This document shows, in pieces, positions 25,835 through 35,818 of a stretch of 64,000 bases of DNA. Within the stretch, counting starts at the first letter, position 1, and every line of letters begins with the position of its first letter. The translations under genes were made by a program, and so were the position numbers. The notes below the pieces were generated by a model. The model was not told the DNA's origin and ran no database searches. It worked only from the letters and a program-made list of their open reading frames with translations. The stretch comes from Gemmatimonas sp. UBA7669 (lineage in GTDB: Bacteria > Gemmatimonadota > Gemmatimonadetes > Gemmatimonadales > Gemmatimonadaceae), in assembly GCF_002483225.1 (NCBI RefSeq), contig NZ_DLHL01000042.1, positions 1-64,000 of the forward strand. The letters are read 5' to 3'.

Positions 25835-28044
25835 GCGTCGGCATGGTGGACACACCAAACGGCGTGCTCGGTCACAAGGCAGTGGGTGCGCCGGATCCCA
25901 ACAAGGCCGGTGCGTTCGCCACGGACGGACAGGCCCTGCGGGACCGCATCACGGCGGCCATCGGCGACCAGTATCTCATCGGTGCCGAAGTGGGACGCGG
26001 CGGCATGGCGGTGGTGTATGCGGCCGAGGATCTGCGGCTGCAGCGCAAGGTGGCGCTGAAGGTGCTGCCGCCCGATCTCGCCTTTCGCAGTGATGTGCGT
26101 GAGCGCTTCGTGCGTGAGGCGCAGACGGCGGCGCGGCTCAATCACCCGCACATCGTGCCCATCTATGCCGTGCACGAGGCTCAGGGCATGGTGGCCTTTG
26201 CCATGGCACTGGTGCATGGGGAGACGCTCGCGGTGCGACTGCAGCGCGAGTCGCGGCCGCCGTTTCCCGTGGTGGCGTCGGTACTCGAGCAGATGGCCGA
26301 TGCGCTGGCCTATGCGCATGCGTCGGGAGTGGTGCATCGCGACATCAAGCCCGACAACGTGCTGATGGACCGTGAGACCGGCCGCGCCATGCTGACGGAT
26401 TTTGGCATCGCGCGCGCCGCCGAGAGTGGATCGCGGCTCACGCAGACCGGCATTGCCGTGGGCACGCCCGCGTTCATGAGCCCTGAGCAGGCCATGGGCG
26501 ACAAGGATGTCGACGGCCGCAGTGATCTCTATTCGGTGGGCATCGTGGGTTATCTCATGCTCACGGGTCGCCTTCCGTTCGAGGCACCCAACACGCCGGC
26601 CATGCTCATGAAGCACGTGAGCGAAACGCCGCTGCCTTTGCGCTCCCTGCGTCCCGATGTACCGCCGGCCTTGTCGGATATCGTTGATCGCTGTCTGGCC
26701 AAGCGGCCCGCTGATCGCTGGCAGAGCGCGCTGCAGTTGCGCGACGCGTTGCGTCATGTGCAGCGTGGCGGTCAACTGGATGGCCGCGCGGCGGTGGTGC
26801 CATATGCTCCTCCAGCCTCGGCGCCGGCGACTCGTCCGTATTCGCCGAACAGCGCGCGGCCCGACCGCGATGATCACCGCTTCGGGCACCGCGCCGAAGA
26901 TTGGGCACCGCGCCGCCTGAGCGAGGCGGAGCCCGCGCCGCGCAGTCTGCCGGCACCGGGCGCCCTGCCGCCCATTCCGCAGTTGCCGCCCTTGCCGGCC
27001 GGCGCCGATCGCAGTGCCAAGCGCGAGTGGAAGAAGGCCAATCAGGAGGCCATCAAGGATTGGCGACGCGCCGTGCGTCAGCAGCGTGACCTGCAGCAGC
27101 AGCTCTGGCGCGAACAGCAGCGGGCGGAAGGGCGTTCCACGTCGCGCTCCCGTCTGGCCTTCTGGCGCCGCGAGTCGCTGGCTCCGGCGGCGCCACCCAT
27201 GACGCCGGCGCAGATCGCCGATCAGGTCATGGTGTTCCGCAAGCGCGTCAAGGCGCTCGCCATTTCGAGCGGTGTGTCCCTCTCCTCGCTCATTGTCGGC
27301 GTCAGTCTCAATTTCGAGCCCATGCTGGTGCCGGTGTTTGCGGGCCTGGCGGGTGCCGCGGTGTATCTGCCGCTCTCGGTGCGCAGCATGCGTCGTCTGT
27401 GGCGAGTGGGAATTTCACCGGCGTCGGCCATGGGCGATGCCTGGCAGAAGATCGCAGCCGCCGCCGATACGCGTTCGCACGAAACCAAGCTGCAGGAACT
27501 CGTGGCTCGGCATGCGAGCGCAGCGGTGCTTGGCTCGCGCTACGGTGAGACGGTACGCAACGCGGCCGACGATCGCCTCGTCATCCAGGACATCACCAGC
27601 CGCCTGCCCGATGCCGAGCGCCTGATGGTGCCCGACGTCGAACCAACGGCCGATGCCCTGCTCGAGCGGGTGGGCGCCCTGGCCAACGGACTCGAGCGCC
27701 TCGATCGCGACCTGCCCGGAGCGGCTCTCGACGATCTCGCCCGTCGCATCGCGTCCCTTGAGGCTGAACCCCCCGAGTCACCCGATCGCGAGCGGCGGCT
27801 GTCGCTGCTCACGCGGCAGCAGGCCTCGCTGCAGGAGTTGGCCAGCCGCCGCGAAACCATGCAGCGCCAGCTCGACAGCGCGGCCATGGCACTGCGTTCG
27901 TTGCGCTTCGACATCGTGAAGCTGCGCACGCTGGGCGTGGACGCGTCAGTCACGGATATCACGAGCGCCACGCAGGAAGCCCGCGCGCTCTCGCGCGATC
28001 TGGGCTACGTGCTCGACGCCGCCGAGGAAAGCCGGCGGCTCTGA
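25831..28044 (+). CDS. Second membrane Ser/Thr protein kinase, paralogue of the preceding one
   Basis: 737 aa, same architecture as the upstream kinase. The kinase domain (about residues 45-310) has GRGGMAVVY, ALKV, HRDIKPDN, DFGIA and TPAFMSPEQ, all intact. Then come a Pro-rich linker, a basic helical segment rich in Lys/Arg/Gln, a paired hydrophobic segment (about 470-515) and a coiled-coil tail. The tail aligns by eye with the first kinase (PDV..TAD.L...; LRFDIVKLRT versus VRLDLVRLRT). GTG 25831 overlaps the previous stop; ATG 25843 is an alternative. The tandem arrangement suggests duplication and possible hetero-oligomers through the tails. Confidence 0.9.
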   Translation: MSVGMVDTPNGVLGHKAVGAPDPNKAGAFATDGQALRDRITAAIGDQYLIGAEVGRGGMAVVYAAEDLRLQRKVALKVLPPDLAFRSDVRERFVREAQTAARLNHPHIVPIYAVHEAQGMVAFAMALVHGETLAVRLQRESRPPFPVVASVLEQMADALAYAHASGVVHRDIKPDNVLMDRETGRAMLTDFGIARAAESGSRLTQTGIAVGTPAFMSPEQAMGDKDVDGRSDLYSVGIVGYLMLTGRLPFEAPNTPAMLMKHVSETPLPLRSLRPDVPPALSDIVDRCLAKRPADRWQSALQLRDALRHVQRGGQLDGRAAVVPYAPPASAPATRPYSPNSARPDRDDHRFGHRAEDWAPRRLSEAEPAPRSLPAPGALPPIPQLPPLPAGADRSAKREWKKANQEAIKDWRRAVRQQRDLQQQLWREQQRAEGRSTSRSRLAFWRRESLAPAAPPMTPAQIADQVMVFRKRVKALAISSGVSLSSLIVGVSLNFEPMLVPVFAGLAGAAVYLPLSVRSMRRLWRVGISPASAMGDAWQKIAAAADTRSHETKLQELVARHASAAVLGSRYGETVRNAADDRLVIQDITSRLPDAERLMVPDVEPTADALLERVGALANGLERLDRDLPGAALDDLARRIASLEAEPPESPDRERRLSLLTRQQASLQELASRRETMQRQLDSAAMALRSLRFDIVKLRTLGVDASVTDITSATQEARALSRDLGYVLDAAEESRRL

Positions 28045-28095
28045 CCTGCCGTGCGTGATGCCCCCCACGCGATACCCTGCGCGCGGGTGATGGCC

Positions 28096-28407
28096 TCAGA
28101 GACTGTCCAGTCGATCTTCGAATTCGGCCACCACCGCGCCGTGTCCGTAGCGTGTGGCGGCGTCGGTGCCCCGCGCAATCGCCTCGCGCACTTCGCTGTC
28201 GCGTCCGAGCGTGCGCAAGGTGTCCACATAGCGCAGCCAGCCGTAGCCCTCGTCGTCGTACACGGCGAGATAGGCCTGCAACTCCGCCGCGGCTTCTTCG
28301 TGCAGATTGGCCTTGAGCAGTTCGTTGGCCAGCCCGAACCGCACGAGCGCGTTCTGCGGCTGCTTGGCGGCCATGGTGCGCATGGCAGAAAGTCGATCAG
28401 TGGTCAT
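28096..28407 (-). CDS. Small TPR-like helical protein
   Basis: 103 aa, almost entirely helical. Repeats of tetratricopeptide type are visible (NALVRFGLANELLKANLHEEAAAELQAYL across residues 19-47; YGWLRYVDTLRTLGRDSEVREAI after it), so about two TPR units. There is no signal peptide, so it is likely a cytoplasmic protein-protein adaptor. ATG 28407 is the first start, with the next upstream gene ending 54 bp away on the same strand. It is convergent with the kinase pair. Partner unknown. Confidence 0.75.
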   Translation of the reverse strand: MTTDRLSAMRTMAAKQPQNALVRFGLANELLKANLHEEAAAELQAYLAVYDDEGYGWLRYVDTLRTLGRDSEVREAIARGTDAATRYGHGAVVAEFEDRLDSL

Positions 28408-28461
28408 GCGAGTGATGTCGGTGTTCGAGGAGCGACGTCGAATGCAGGAGGTGCGGTCCGC

Positions 28462-29316
28462 TCAGCGCGCCAGCAGTTCACCCACGAGCGTGCCGAGACG
28501 GTCCGGGGCTTCTTCCGGGGCAACATGCGCAACGCCCGGCAGCACATGCACACTGAGGTCACGCATGGTGGCCTCCTGCAGCGTGTCACGCAAACGACGC
28601 AGGCGCGTATCGCGCAGGAAGGGATCGGTGCTCCCAACCACGAGGGAGGTTTCGCAGCGAATGGCGTTGGGTGCCAGCGCGTCCATGCTGTCATGTCGCG
28701 AGGCGGCTAGGGCCCTGAGCTGCGCACACGCTGCGTCACGCCCCTGCTTCAGCATGAAGGGCTTGAGATACACATCGAGTGAGCGCGCGCCCACATCGCG
28801 ATGCGCAAAGCAGGGCAGCAGCGCGGCGTGCAGCGCCGAGGCCATCCAGGAGGGCGAGAGTCGCGTCCAGAGCGGCACGAGTGCCGCCACGCGCTGAATG
28901 CGCCGCGTGAGATAGGCGTCCCGTGGCACGTTGGTGAGCAGCGCGGGATTGACGAGCATGAGCTGCGACACGCGTTCGGGCTGCGTGTGCGCCACCCGCG
29001 CCGCGATGGCCGCCCCCATGCCGTGGCCCACCAGTATGGCTTCGCGCACCCCCATGATGTCGAGCAGGGTGGCCACGCGGCTTGTGTGGCCGGCCACCGT
29101 CATGGACGCCTCGCCCGGCGGATCGCTGCGGCCGTGACCCAGCAGGTCGAGGACCAGCACCCGGTGGCCCTTGGGCAACCGCGGCAGCACGTCCTGCCAC
29201 AGGCGCGAGGACGTAAAGCACCCGTGAATGAGGACGATGGGGTGTCCGGCGCCACGCTGACCAAAGGCGTAGCAGTAGAGCCGGGCACCACCAACATCGA
29301 CAAATTCGCCGCGCAT
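28462..29316 (-). CDS. Alpha/beta-hydrolase with Gly in place of the nucleophile Ser
   Basis: 284 aa with a standard alpha/beta-hydrolase core. The oxyanion region is LIHGCFTSS. The nucleophile elbow reads GHGMGA (residues 97-102) where GHSMGG is expected, so the usual Ser is Gly (codon GGC). The acid (GSTDPFL, about 230) and the His (GVAHVAPEEAP, about 263) remain. Either the protein is catalytically inactive and acts by binding, or another residue serves. Length and the rest of the fold are typical for the family (BioH/haloperoxidase-like), with a cap domain rich in Leu/Arg. There is no signal peptide. The ribosome site before ATG 29316 is weak. Confidence 0.8.
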   Translation of the reverse strand: MRGEFVDVGGARLYCYAFGQRGAGHPIVLIHGCFTSSRLWQDVLPRLPKGHRVLVLDLLGHGRSDPPGEASMTVAGHTSRVATLLDIMGVREAILVGHGMGAAIAARVAHTQPERVSQLMLVNPALLTNVPRDAYLTRRIQRVAALVPLWTRLSPSWMASALHAALLPCFAHRDVGARSLDVYLKPFMLKQGRDAACAQLRALAASRHDSMDALAPNAIRCETSLVVGSTDPFLRDTRLRRLRDTLQEATMRDLSVHVLPGVAHVAPEEAPDRLGTLVGELLAR

Positions 29317-29376
29317 TCAGCGTCGGGACGGGGCGGGGCGGACCATCATGGCATGGAAGGCTAATGCCCCACACGC

Positions 29377-29415
29377 CACGAGGGCACCGTGCCGGGATGG
29401 CGCGGTGCCCTCGTG
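29377..29415 (-). terminator. Strong hairpin downstream of the Spy-like gene
   Basis: CACGAGGGCACCG (29377-29389) and CGGTGCCCTCGTG (29403-29415) form a perfect 13-bp stem with a 13-nt loop. It lies between the stop of the Spy-like gene and the start of the hydrolase. There is no T tract, but the stem is very stable. Confidence 0.65.
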
Positions 29416-29482
29416 TGTAACGCGGTTGGTCAGGCGCTGAGCGCTGCCCGCCCCAAAAACGGTGACCGTATCAGCGGCGCAA

Positions 29483-29875
29483 TCAGAGACCGCCGCGGCG
29501 CCCCTGGGGCATGGCGGCGAGGTTCTCGTCGAACTTCTTCTTGTGCTCGTCGGTGGTGAGCAGCGCCTTGAGGGCCGCGTTGCGTTCGCCGTTGACCTTC
29601 TGCATGGCTTCACGCGCCGCGCCCTGGTCGCCACTGGCGCGCGCGGCCTGCATGGCCTCCATCTGGCTGCGCATGCTCTTCATGATGATGGTGTCGGCCT
29701 TGGCCGACTGCTCGGCCGACAGGGTGATGTCCTTGAACAGCATTTCCTTCTGACGGGCGACGCGCTGCTCGGGCGTCATCTGCTGCATGCCGCCACCGCC
29801 GCCGCCCTGAGCGTACGCGGGTGCGGCAATGGCGAGGAGCGCAACGGCAGTGAACAGGCGGAGCGAGGTCTTCAT
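29483..29875 (-). CDS. Secreted Spy/CpxP-like small protein
   Basis: 130 aa with a clear signal peptide (KTSLRLFTAVALLAIAAPAYAQ, cut after AYA, about residue 22). A Gly-rich linker GGGGGGM follows, then a helical body with Met/Gln-rich segments (MQQMTPEQRVARQKEM, MRSQMEAMQAA). It resembles the LTxxQ-type periplasmic chaperone-like family in size, helix content and a motif near TPEQRVA. A role in envelope stress or metal binding is possible but not shown. It ends in the Arg/Gly tail QGRRGGL. Monocistronic by its own hairpin downstream. Confidence 0.75.
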   Translation of the reverse strand: MKTSLRLFTAVALLAIAAPAYAQGGGGGGMQQMTPEQRVARQKEMLFKDITLSAEQSAKADTIIMKSMRSQMEAMQAARASGDQGAAREAMQKVNGERNAALKALLTTDEHKKKFDENLAAMPQGRRGGL

Positions 29876-30071
29876 GGACGGGATCCGTGTGCGGAAGTGG
29901 TGGGACAGGCGGTCGCATGGGGACCGCCTTGGGTGAGACGCCGGCAGGGGCGAAACGTTAAGTGCCTTGGCCGCAAGCGGTTTGCCGATTTCCAGTCGTC
30001 GAGAATGCAGGGAATGGCGAGCTCACGTTTGCCTCTGGCGCGGGCCCGGTTTGGCGGTACGTTTGCGCGAT

Positions 30072-31283
30072 ATGACGATCCCTCCGTCTGTCCCATTCCT
30101 GCCGCCGGATCAGGTGGTCGCTGTGCCCGGCGAACTGCTCGAGGCCCCGCCGGCCCCCCCGGCCCCTCCGCCACCACCGGCCCCCGTTGCGGCGCCCATG
30201 GCCTGGTTGCTGGCGGAAGGTGGCGCGGTGGTGCGGGCGCGGCTGCTGCGCGACATCGCCCCGTCGGTGCCGGCCCTGCGCGATGTGCTGGAGGCGGCGT
30301 CGCCGTCCGGGGTGGCCACACTGCCGTATGGAAGCCGAGCCGGGTGGCATCTGCTGGGACAACAGGGGGTGGACGGCCACTGGCCGGCCGGGTGGCTCGT
30401 GGTGCCTCCGGGGGCTGAGCGGGTGGGGGTGGGCACCATTCCGGCCTATCGGCGACTGCTGGAGCTCGGCTGGGACCCGGAGATTCCGTCGCTGCAAGTC
30501 GCCCGTCGGGGCCTGTTCCGGCTGCTGGCCGAAGATCTCGACTGGTCCGTCATGGGGGAGCTGACCCCCCAGTTCGACGACGAAGACCAGATCCGGCATG
30601 GCCGGCGGATTCTGCGTGAAGCGGCGGCGGCGGCGCTGGCGCAATCCGGCCATGAGGATGATCCGCGGCTGCGCGGGGCCGCCAGGCGGCTCGTGCAGCG
30701 GGTGAACACCTTCCTCAAGAGTCCGCTGGCGGCCAAGCCTTGGGTGCGGCTGGGTAATCAGCATGTGCTGGACGCCGACGCGGCGCCCCCCAGCTTTCAC
30801 CTGCTGGTCATGCTGGCCTACATGCCCACCTTCCGCAGTGAACACGCGGAGTTCATGGAGCGGCTCTACGAGTGGCTGTCGCAGCCCTGGCCGCGTCAGA
30901 CGGCGGTGCAGTTGGTGGGCGAGGTGGTGCAGGAGCAACCGCAACTGGCGCTTGGTGACTATCTGGCCACACGCAATACCTTGGACGGCGACATCGTGAG
31001 TGCGCTGGCCTGGCTGGAAATCATGGCCCGCCTGGGTTTCCTCAACCGTCACGAGGGCTGGACCCGTCTCCTGGACCGCATGCTGGGCGACCGCGACCGG
31101 CGTGGTGTGTGGACGCCGCCACGTTCGGTGGAGGCTCCCGCACAGGTTCCGGTCTGGTCCTGGCCGGTGGCGCCGCTGTTTGATGCCGGCTGGGAGGACG
31201 CCGACCGCGGGTGGTCATTGGACGTGACCTTCCGGCTGCTGCTGATTGCCCAGTTGGCGGGGCGGGAATTGCTGCTGGGATAG
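30072..31283 (+). CDS. Unrecognised helical protein with Pro-rich N-terminus
   Basis: 403 aa. ATG 30072 (MTIPPSVPFLPP) is preferred over in-frame starts further upstream, which run through the non-coding gap. The first 45 residues are Pro/Ala-rich with a run of PPAPPAPPPPP. The rest is a chain of amphipathic helices rich in Trp, Leu and Arg (LRDIAPSVPALRDVLEAA; LNRHEGWTRLLDRMLGDRD). This layout recalls alpha/alpha-toroid proteins of the terpene-cyclase and prenyltransferase fold, but no DxDD or similar catalytic motif is seen. No signal peptide. I cannot assign a function. It may form a transcript with the DEAD-box gene 42 bp downstream. Confidence 0.75.
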   Translation: MTIPPSVPFLPPDQVVAVPGELLEAPPAPPAPPPPPAPVAAPMAWLLAEGGAVVRARLLRDIAPSVPALRDVLEAASPSGVATLPYGSRAGWHLLGQQGVDGHWPAGWLVVPPGAERVGVGTIPAYRRLLELGWDPEIPSLQVARRGLFRLLAEDLDWSVMGELTPQFDDEDQIRHGRRILREAAAAALAQSGHEDDPRLRGAARRLVQRVNTFLKSPLAAKPWVRLGNQHVLDADAAPPSFHLLVMLAYMPTFRSEHAEFMERLYEWLSQPWPRQTAVQLVGEVVQEQPQLALGDYLATRNTLDGDIVSALAWLEIMARLGFLNRHEGWTRLLDRMLGDRDRRGVWTPPRSVEAPAQVPVWSWPVAPLFDAGWEDADRGWSLDVTFRLLLIAQLAGRELLLG

Positions 31284-31325
31284 CGTCGCCCCATATGGCG
31301 CTGTCCCATTAGCTTTCAGGGATCC

Positions 31326-32486
<1,161 letters not shown>

Positions 32487-32515
32487 GGGTGAACGGGGGC
32501 AACTCCAAACTCAGA

Positions 32516-32870
32516 ACTTGCACTCAAAGCTCACAGCTGACCGAACTGTCGGTTAGCTGTGAGCTTTGAGTTCAAGTGGTGAGTGTCGAGTGCGGACCAA
32601 CAACTCGGAACTCGAACCCAGAACTCGAAACTGATCAGTTCCGGGTCTTGCGTTGAGGTTCCGGGCCATAGGTCGGCTCAACTCCAGACTCAGAACTCAA
32701 ACTCAAAGCTCAGAGCTGACCGGACTGTCGGGTAGCTGTGAGCTTTGAGTTCAAGTGGTGAGTGTCGAATGCAAACCATGAACTCGATACTCGAACCCAG
32801 AACCCGAAACTGATCAGCTCCGGGTCTTGAGTAGGAGTTCCGAGTCTTGAGTTGAAGGACCGAATCGTCC
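32516..32870. repeat. Tandem intergenic repeat, copies C1 and C2
   Basis: Two head-to-tail units occupy most of the 512-bp gap 32487-32998. C1 (32516-32700) has hairpin arms 32516-32543 and 32550-32577, complementary at 26 of 28 positions around AACTGT, then a spacer, then GAACTCGAAACTGATCAGTT (32621-32640). C2 (32701-32870) repeats the hairpin (ACTCAAAGCTCAGAGCT...) and ends with AACCCGAAACTGATCAGC. C1 and the copy at 35585 look about 90% identical by eye. No coding sequence. The remaining 128 bp hold the promoter of the next gene. Confidence 0.85.
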
Positions 32871-32896
32871 GGCGCCCGTCTGAATTCGGCCGTAGC

Positions 32897-32925
32897 TTGA
32901 CGCCGCCGATGCGGGGCCGCACAAT
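32897..32925 (+). promoter_or_regulatory. Promoter of the secreted-protein cassette
   Basis: TTGACG (32897-32902), a 17-bp spacer and CACAAT (32920-32925) stand about 70 bp before ATG 32999. A GGGAG ribosome site is 8 nt upstream of that start. Confidence 0.45.
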
Positions 32926-32998
32926 CTGAGAATCAGATGCGCCGCCACGCGGGGCAATTCGGTATTGTGGCGCGTTCGATCAGTCGGGAGCGTATCTC

Positions 32999-35038
32999 AT
33001 GCGTGCAATCATTGCCATGGTCCGATTAGCTGCAGTGTATTCGGCCGCACTGTGCGTTGGTGCTGCCGTCACGACTGCCCATGCTCAGTCATCCGACCTG
33101 CGTTCACGCGTTGAACCGCGACTTCAGTTCATGGTTGGCGAGTATCACGCAGCGTGGCAGCGGGCCTGGCGGGACAGCGAAGAGTATCGGCGGTTTCGGA
33201 TCTCGAACGAGTTGTATGCGCTCCGACACACCATGCTTCATTGCCATCCTGAGTATTTTGATGAGGCCCACCGATGGCGTTGGAACTTCCCAGACTCGTT
33301 GCCCGTCGCATTCCAAGCCGTTATCAATGCCAAGGAACCGTCGCACTGGCTTTGCCCAGGTTGGCGATTGACTTCGCAGCTCATCGACGCCGCCGATGAA
33401 TCCGTGTGGCGCGACTTTGCGTTGCGCCCGCAATACCGGACAAACATTGCTGCCAGGCGGTCGCACCTGTTAGCCACGCTCGACAGTGCACAATCCGTTG
33501 ACCCAGGCAACGCGTGGATCTCGGGTCAACTAGTTCGGCTTCGTCTGGCCGACCTCGACGAACGTGGAGCCGCACGCGCAGCGGCAAACTGTCGAACCGA
33601 AGGGTGGTGGTGTCTCGCGCTGAGGGGACTTGTGCAGGCACGGAGTGGCCAATACCTGGCCGCCGATTCCAGCTTTCGTGGCATGCGACAGACCATGGGC
33701 GACAGCCTGCGTTGCGAGTGGGACGATGTGTCCGAGCTGCTGGAAGGGGGCGACCAGGCACGATTCCGGTCCATGAGCTGTGCGGCGCGGGAACAGTTCA
33801 CTGGCACCATCTGGTGGCTAGCCGATCCGCTCTGGCGCGAGCCCGGAAATGCACGGCGAATGGAGCACGATGCGAGGCGCACCGAAATCAACATTGGGCG
33901 AATGGCAACTCAGGATGAGCGTTTCAGCTACGACCGGCAGCGTGGCGGAGAAGCGGTGGCCTCGATGATCCTTCGATTTGGCTGGCCAACCTACCGTGGA
34001 TGGCTGGGAATGTTTGATGAACGCGATCATACCAACTGGCTTACCGTCACCCACAGGGCCTGGCCTCCGTCCCCCCCATACTCGACACTCGAGTTCTCTC
34101 TGGACCGCATCCACACGCTTCCGAGTTGGCGCGCTGCGCTGAATCCATTCGAGGCCAAATCCGAGGACTGGCGCTTCATCGACGAAGACAGCACCGGCAT
34201 GCCAACGGCGATTTGGTGGCCCACCGAGCACTTCCGGCCGGCCCGTCGTCTTGTGCAATTGCCCGAGGGACAGACCGTTTCCGTGCGTCGGCAGTCGTAT
34301 ATCGAAGTGGTCAGCGCCGTCACGATGGGGCATCCTGCGCAACTCCGGGCCCGCGACCGCTACGATGTCATGTTGCTGGCCTCGTCTGGCCCAGAGCGCG
34401 CGGATTCGCTCGACCAACAGTGGGCGGCCAGTGGCGACACGGTACGATTGCGTGGGCGTCTCTCCGGTGAGCCCACCCTGCTTGGCATTGAAGCGGTGGG
34501 CCAGGCGGCCGACGGTTTGGATGCGCGTACGCGCTTTGGCTTTTCTCCACCGCGGCCGCTGTCGGCGCTGGCTGCCGATGAACCGGCGGTGTCGGACCTC
34601 GCATTACTGCCTCCGTTGAGTGCCGCACAACTGGCGGCGCCGTCGGATACGCTGCTGCATCTGCTACGGCCCTCTTCGATGCTGACCGCCAACGACCGTC
34701 GCCTGAGCCTTTACTGGGAGAGCTACAACACGCGGCCCAGTGACAGCGTGCAGATCGTATTGCGCGTGGTGCCGGAGAACGGCGCCAGCCTGCTTCGGCG
34801 ACTGGGCATTGCGGCACGACTGATTGCCGATCCCACCGAAGGCGTGGAGGTCCGGTGGTTGGATTCGGAGCCATTGGGCGGCCAAACCACTCTCGTTGGG
34901 CCGGTGTCGGCCCAGATGCGCGCCATCACCCTGGATCTTGGTCGCCTCAAGCCGGGCCGGTACCTGATTGACCTGCGCATGCAGCGGAAGGATGGGCGCA
35001 TGGCGGTGCAGCAAACGGCCGTGGAGTTGTTGCCATGA
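32999..35038 (+). CDS. Large secreted protein, unrecognised (possibly GWxTD-related)
   Basis: 679 aa with a signal peptide ending TTAHAQ (about residue 30). The first half is helical and TPR-like (SVDPGNAWISGQLVRLRLADL; LRGLVQARSGQYLAADSSF). The middle has WWLADPLWREPGNARRMEHDAR and LRFGWPTYRGW, a layout that recalls GWxTD-domain proteins of Gemmatimonadota and Bacteroidota, although the canonical motif itself is not present. The C-terminal third is beta-rich with GRYLIDLRMQRKDG. Function unknown. Codon use seems less GC-biased than in neighbours. It overlaps the next gene by ATGA, and the pair is bracketed by intergenic repeats, which hints at a cassette. Confidence 0.75.
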   Translation: MRAIIAMVRLAAVYSAALCVGAAVTTAHAQSSDLRSRVEPRLQFMVGEYHAAWQRAWRDSEEYRRFRISNELYALRHTMLHCHPEYFDEAHRWRWNFPDSLPVAFQAVINAKEPSHWLCPGWRLTSQLIDAADESVWRDFALRPQYRTNIAARRSHLLATLDSAQSVDPGNAWISGQLVRLRLADLDERGAARAAANCRTEGWWCLALRGLVQARSGQYLAADSSFRGMRQTMGDSLRCEWDDVSELLEGGDQARFRSMSCAAREQFTGTIWWLADPLWREPGNARRMEHDARRTEINIGRMATQDERFSYDRQRGGEAVASMILRFGWPTYRGWLGMFDERDHTNWLTVTHRAWPPSPPYSTLEFSLDRIHTLPSWRAALNPFEAKSEDWRFIDEDSTGMPTAIWWPTEHFRPARRLVQLPEGQTVSVRRQSYIEVVSAVTMGHPAQLRARDRYDVMLLASSGPERADSLDQQWAASGDTVRLRGRLSGEPTLLGIEAVGQAADGLDARTRFGFSPPRPLSALAADEPAVSDLALLPPLSAAQLAAPSDTLLHLLRPSSMLTANDRRLSLYWESYNTRPSDSVQIVLRVVPENGASLLRRLGIAARLIADPTEGVEVRWLDSEPLGGQTTLVGPVSAQMRAITLDLGRLKPGRYLIDLRMQRKDGRMAVQQTAVELLP

Positions 35039-35565
35039 AACAACCGCTGCTGGCCCTGGGCTTCCTGGTCTTCGTGGCGAACACCGCACACGCCCAATTG
35101 CGAACGCAGGGGGTGTATCGAGGCTCGGTCCCCATTCGCGAGTACGACCGCGAAACCAAGGTGTTTCGCGAGCACGTGGTGGTCAATCTGCCACCCGGCT
35201 ATCTCGGGGTTCCGCGCCCAGGTCAACCTGTTTCGGGCTACTATGCGTGGAAGCTCAGCTTCAATGGGAACACTCCGTTGACGTTTGTGCTGCGCACCGA
35301 TTCGGCGCTGGCGGCCAAGGACGATCAGACGGTGCTTCGTGCTGCGCGATTGTATTTGTGCCGAGACAGCGAGCAGTGGTTGCTGGAATGCGATACGCCG
35401 GTGCGGGCCACCGCCCGTCGCTCGCGCGAGCATATCGAGTTGGATATTCAGGACCCGGCGCTGGCCTCGAGACTCAGGGCGGGCAAGCCCACGCTGCTGT
35501 TCCGGCAGCTCATCGAGCCCGGAGGGCGATTCCGGGTGGATGAGGTGGGGGTGCTGGTCCCCTGA
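35035..35565 (+). CDS. Small secreted protein, partner of the preceding gene
   Basis: 176 aa with a textbook signal peptide (MKQPLLALGFLVFVANTAHAQ is residues 1-21, cleaved after AHA). The mature part is beta-rich, with two Cys (LYLCRDSEQWLLEC) that could form a disulphide. No family recognised. The start overlaps the previous stop by ATGA, so it is translationally coupled and probably works with the upstream protein in the envelope. A copy of the intergenic repeat begins 20 bp after its stop. Confidence 0.72.
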   Translation: MKQPLLALGFLVFVANTAHAQLRTQGVYRGSVPIREYDRETKVFREHVVVNLPPGYLGVPRPGQPVSGYYAWKLSFNGNTPLTFVLRTDSALAAKDDQTVLRAARLYLCRDSEQWLLECDTPVRATARRSREHIELDIQDPALASRLRAGKPTLLFRQLIEPGGRFRVDEVGVLVP

Positions 35566-35584
35566 ACACCACCCCGAACTCAAC

Positions 35585-35816
35585 ACTTGTACTCAAAGCT
35601 CAGAGCTGACCGAACTGTCGGTTAGCTGTGAGCTTTGAGTTCAAGTGGTGAGTGTCGAGTGCAAACCATGAACTCGATACTCGAACCCACAACTCGAAAC
35701 TGATCAGTTCCGGGTGGTGCGTTGAGGTTCCGGGTCATAGGTCGGCTCAACTCCAACCCCAAAACTCGAAACTGATCAGTTCCGGGTTGTGGGTAGAAGT
35801 TTCGAGTTCTGAGTTG
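35585..35816. repeat. Intergenic repeat, copy D
   Basis: Sits between convergent stops (35565 and 35819). Hairpin arms ACTTGTACTCAAAGCTC... (from 35585) and its near complement ending at 35646 enclose AACTGT. Then come the shared spacer and two successive palindrome modules, AACTCGAAACTGATCAGTT, at 35691-35709 and about 35763-35781. The spacer AAACCATGAACTCGATAC is shared with C2, while the GGTTCCGGG.CATAGGTCGG part is shared with C1. Confidence 0.85.
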
Positions 35817-35818
35817 CT

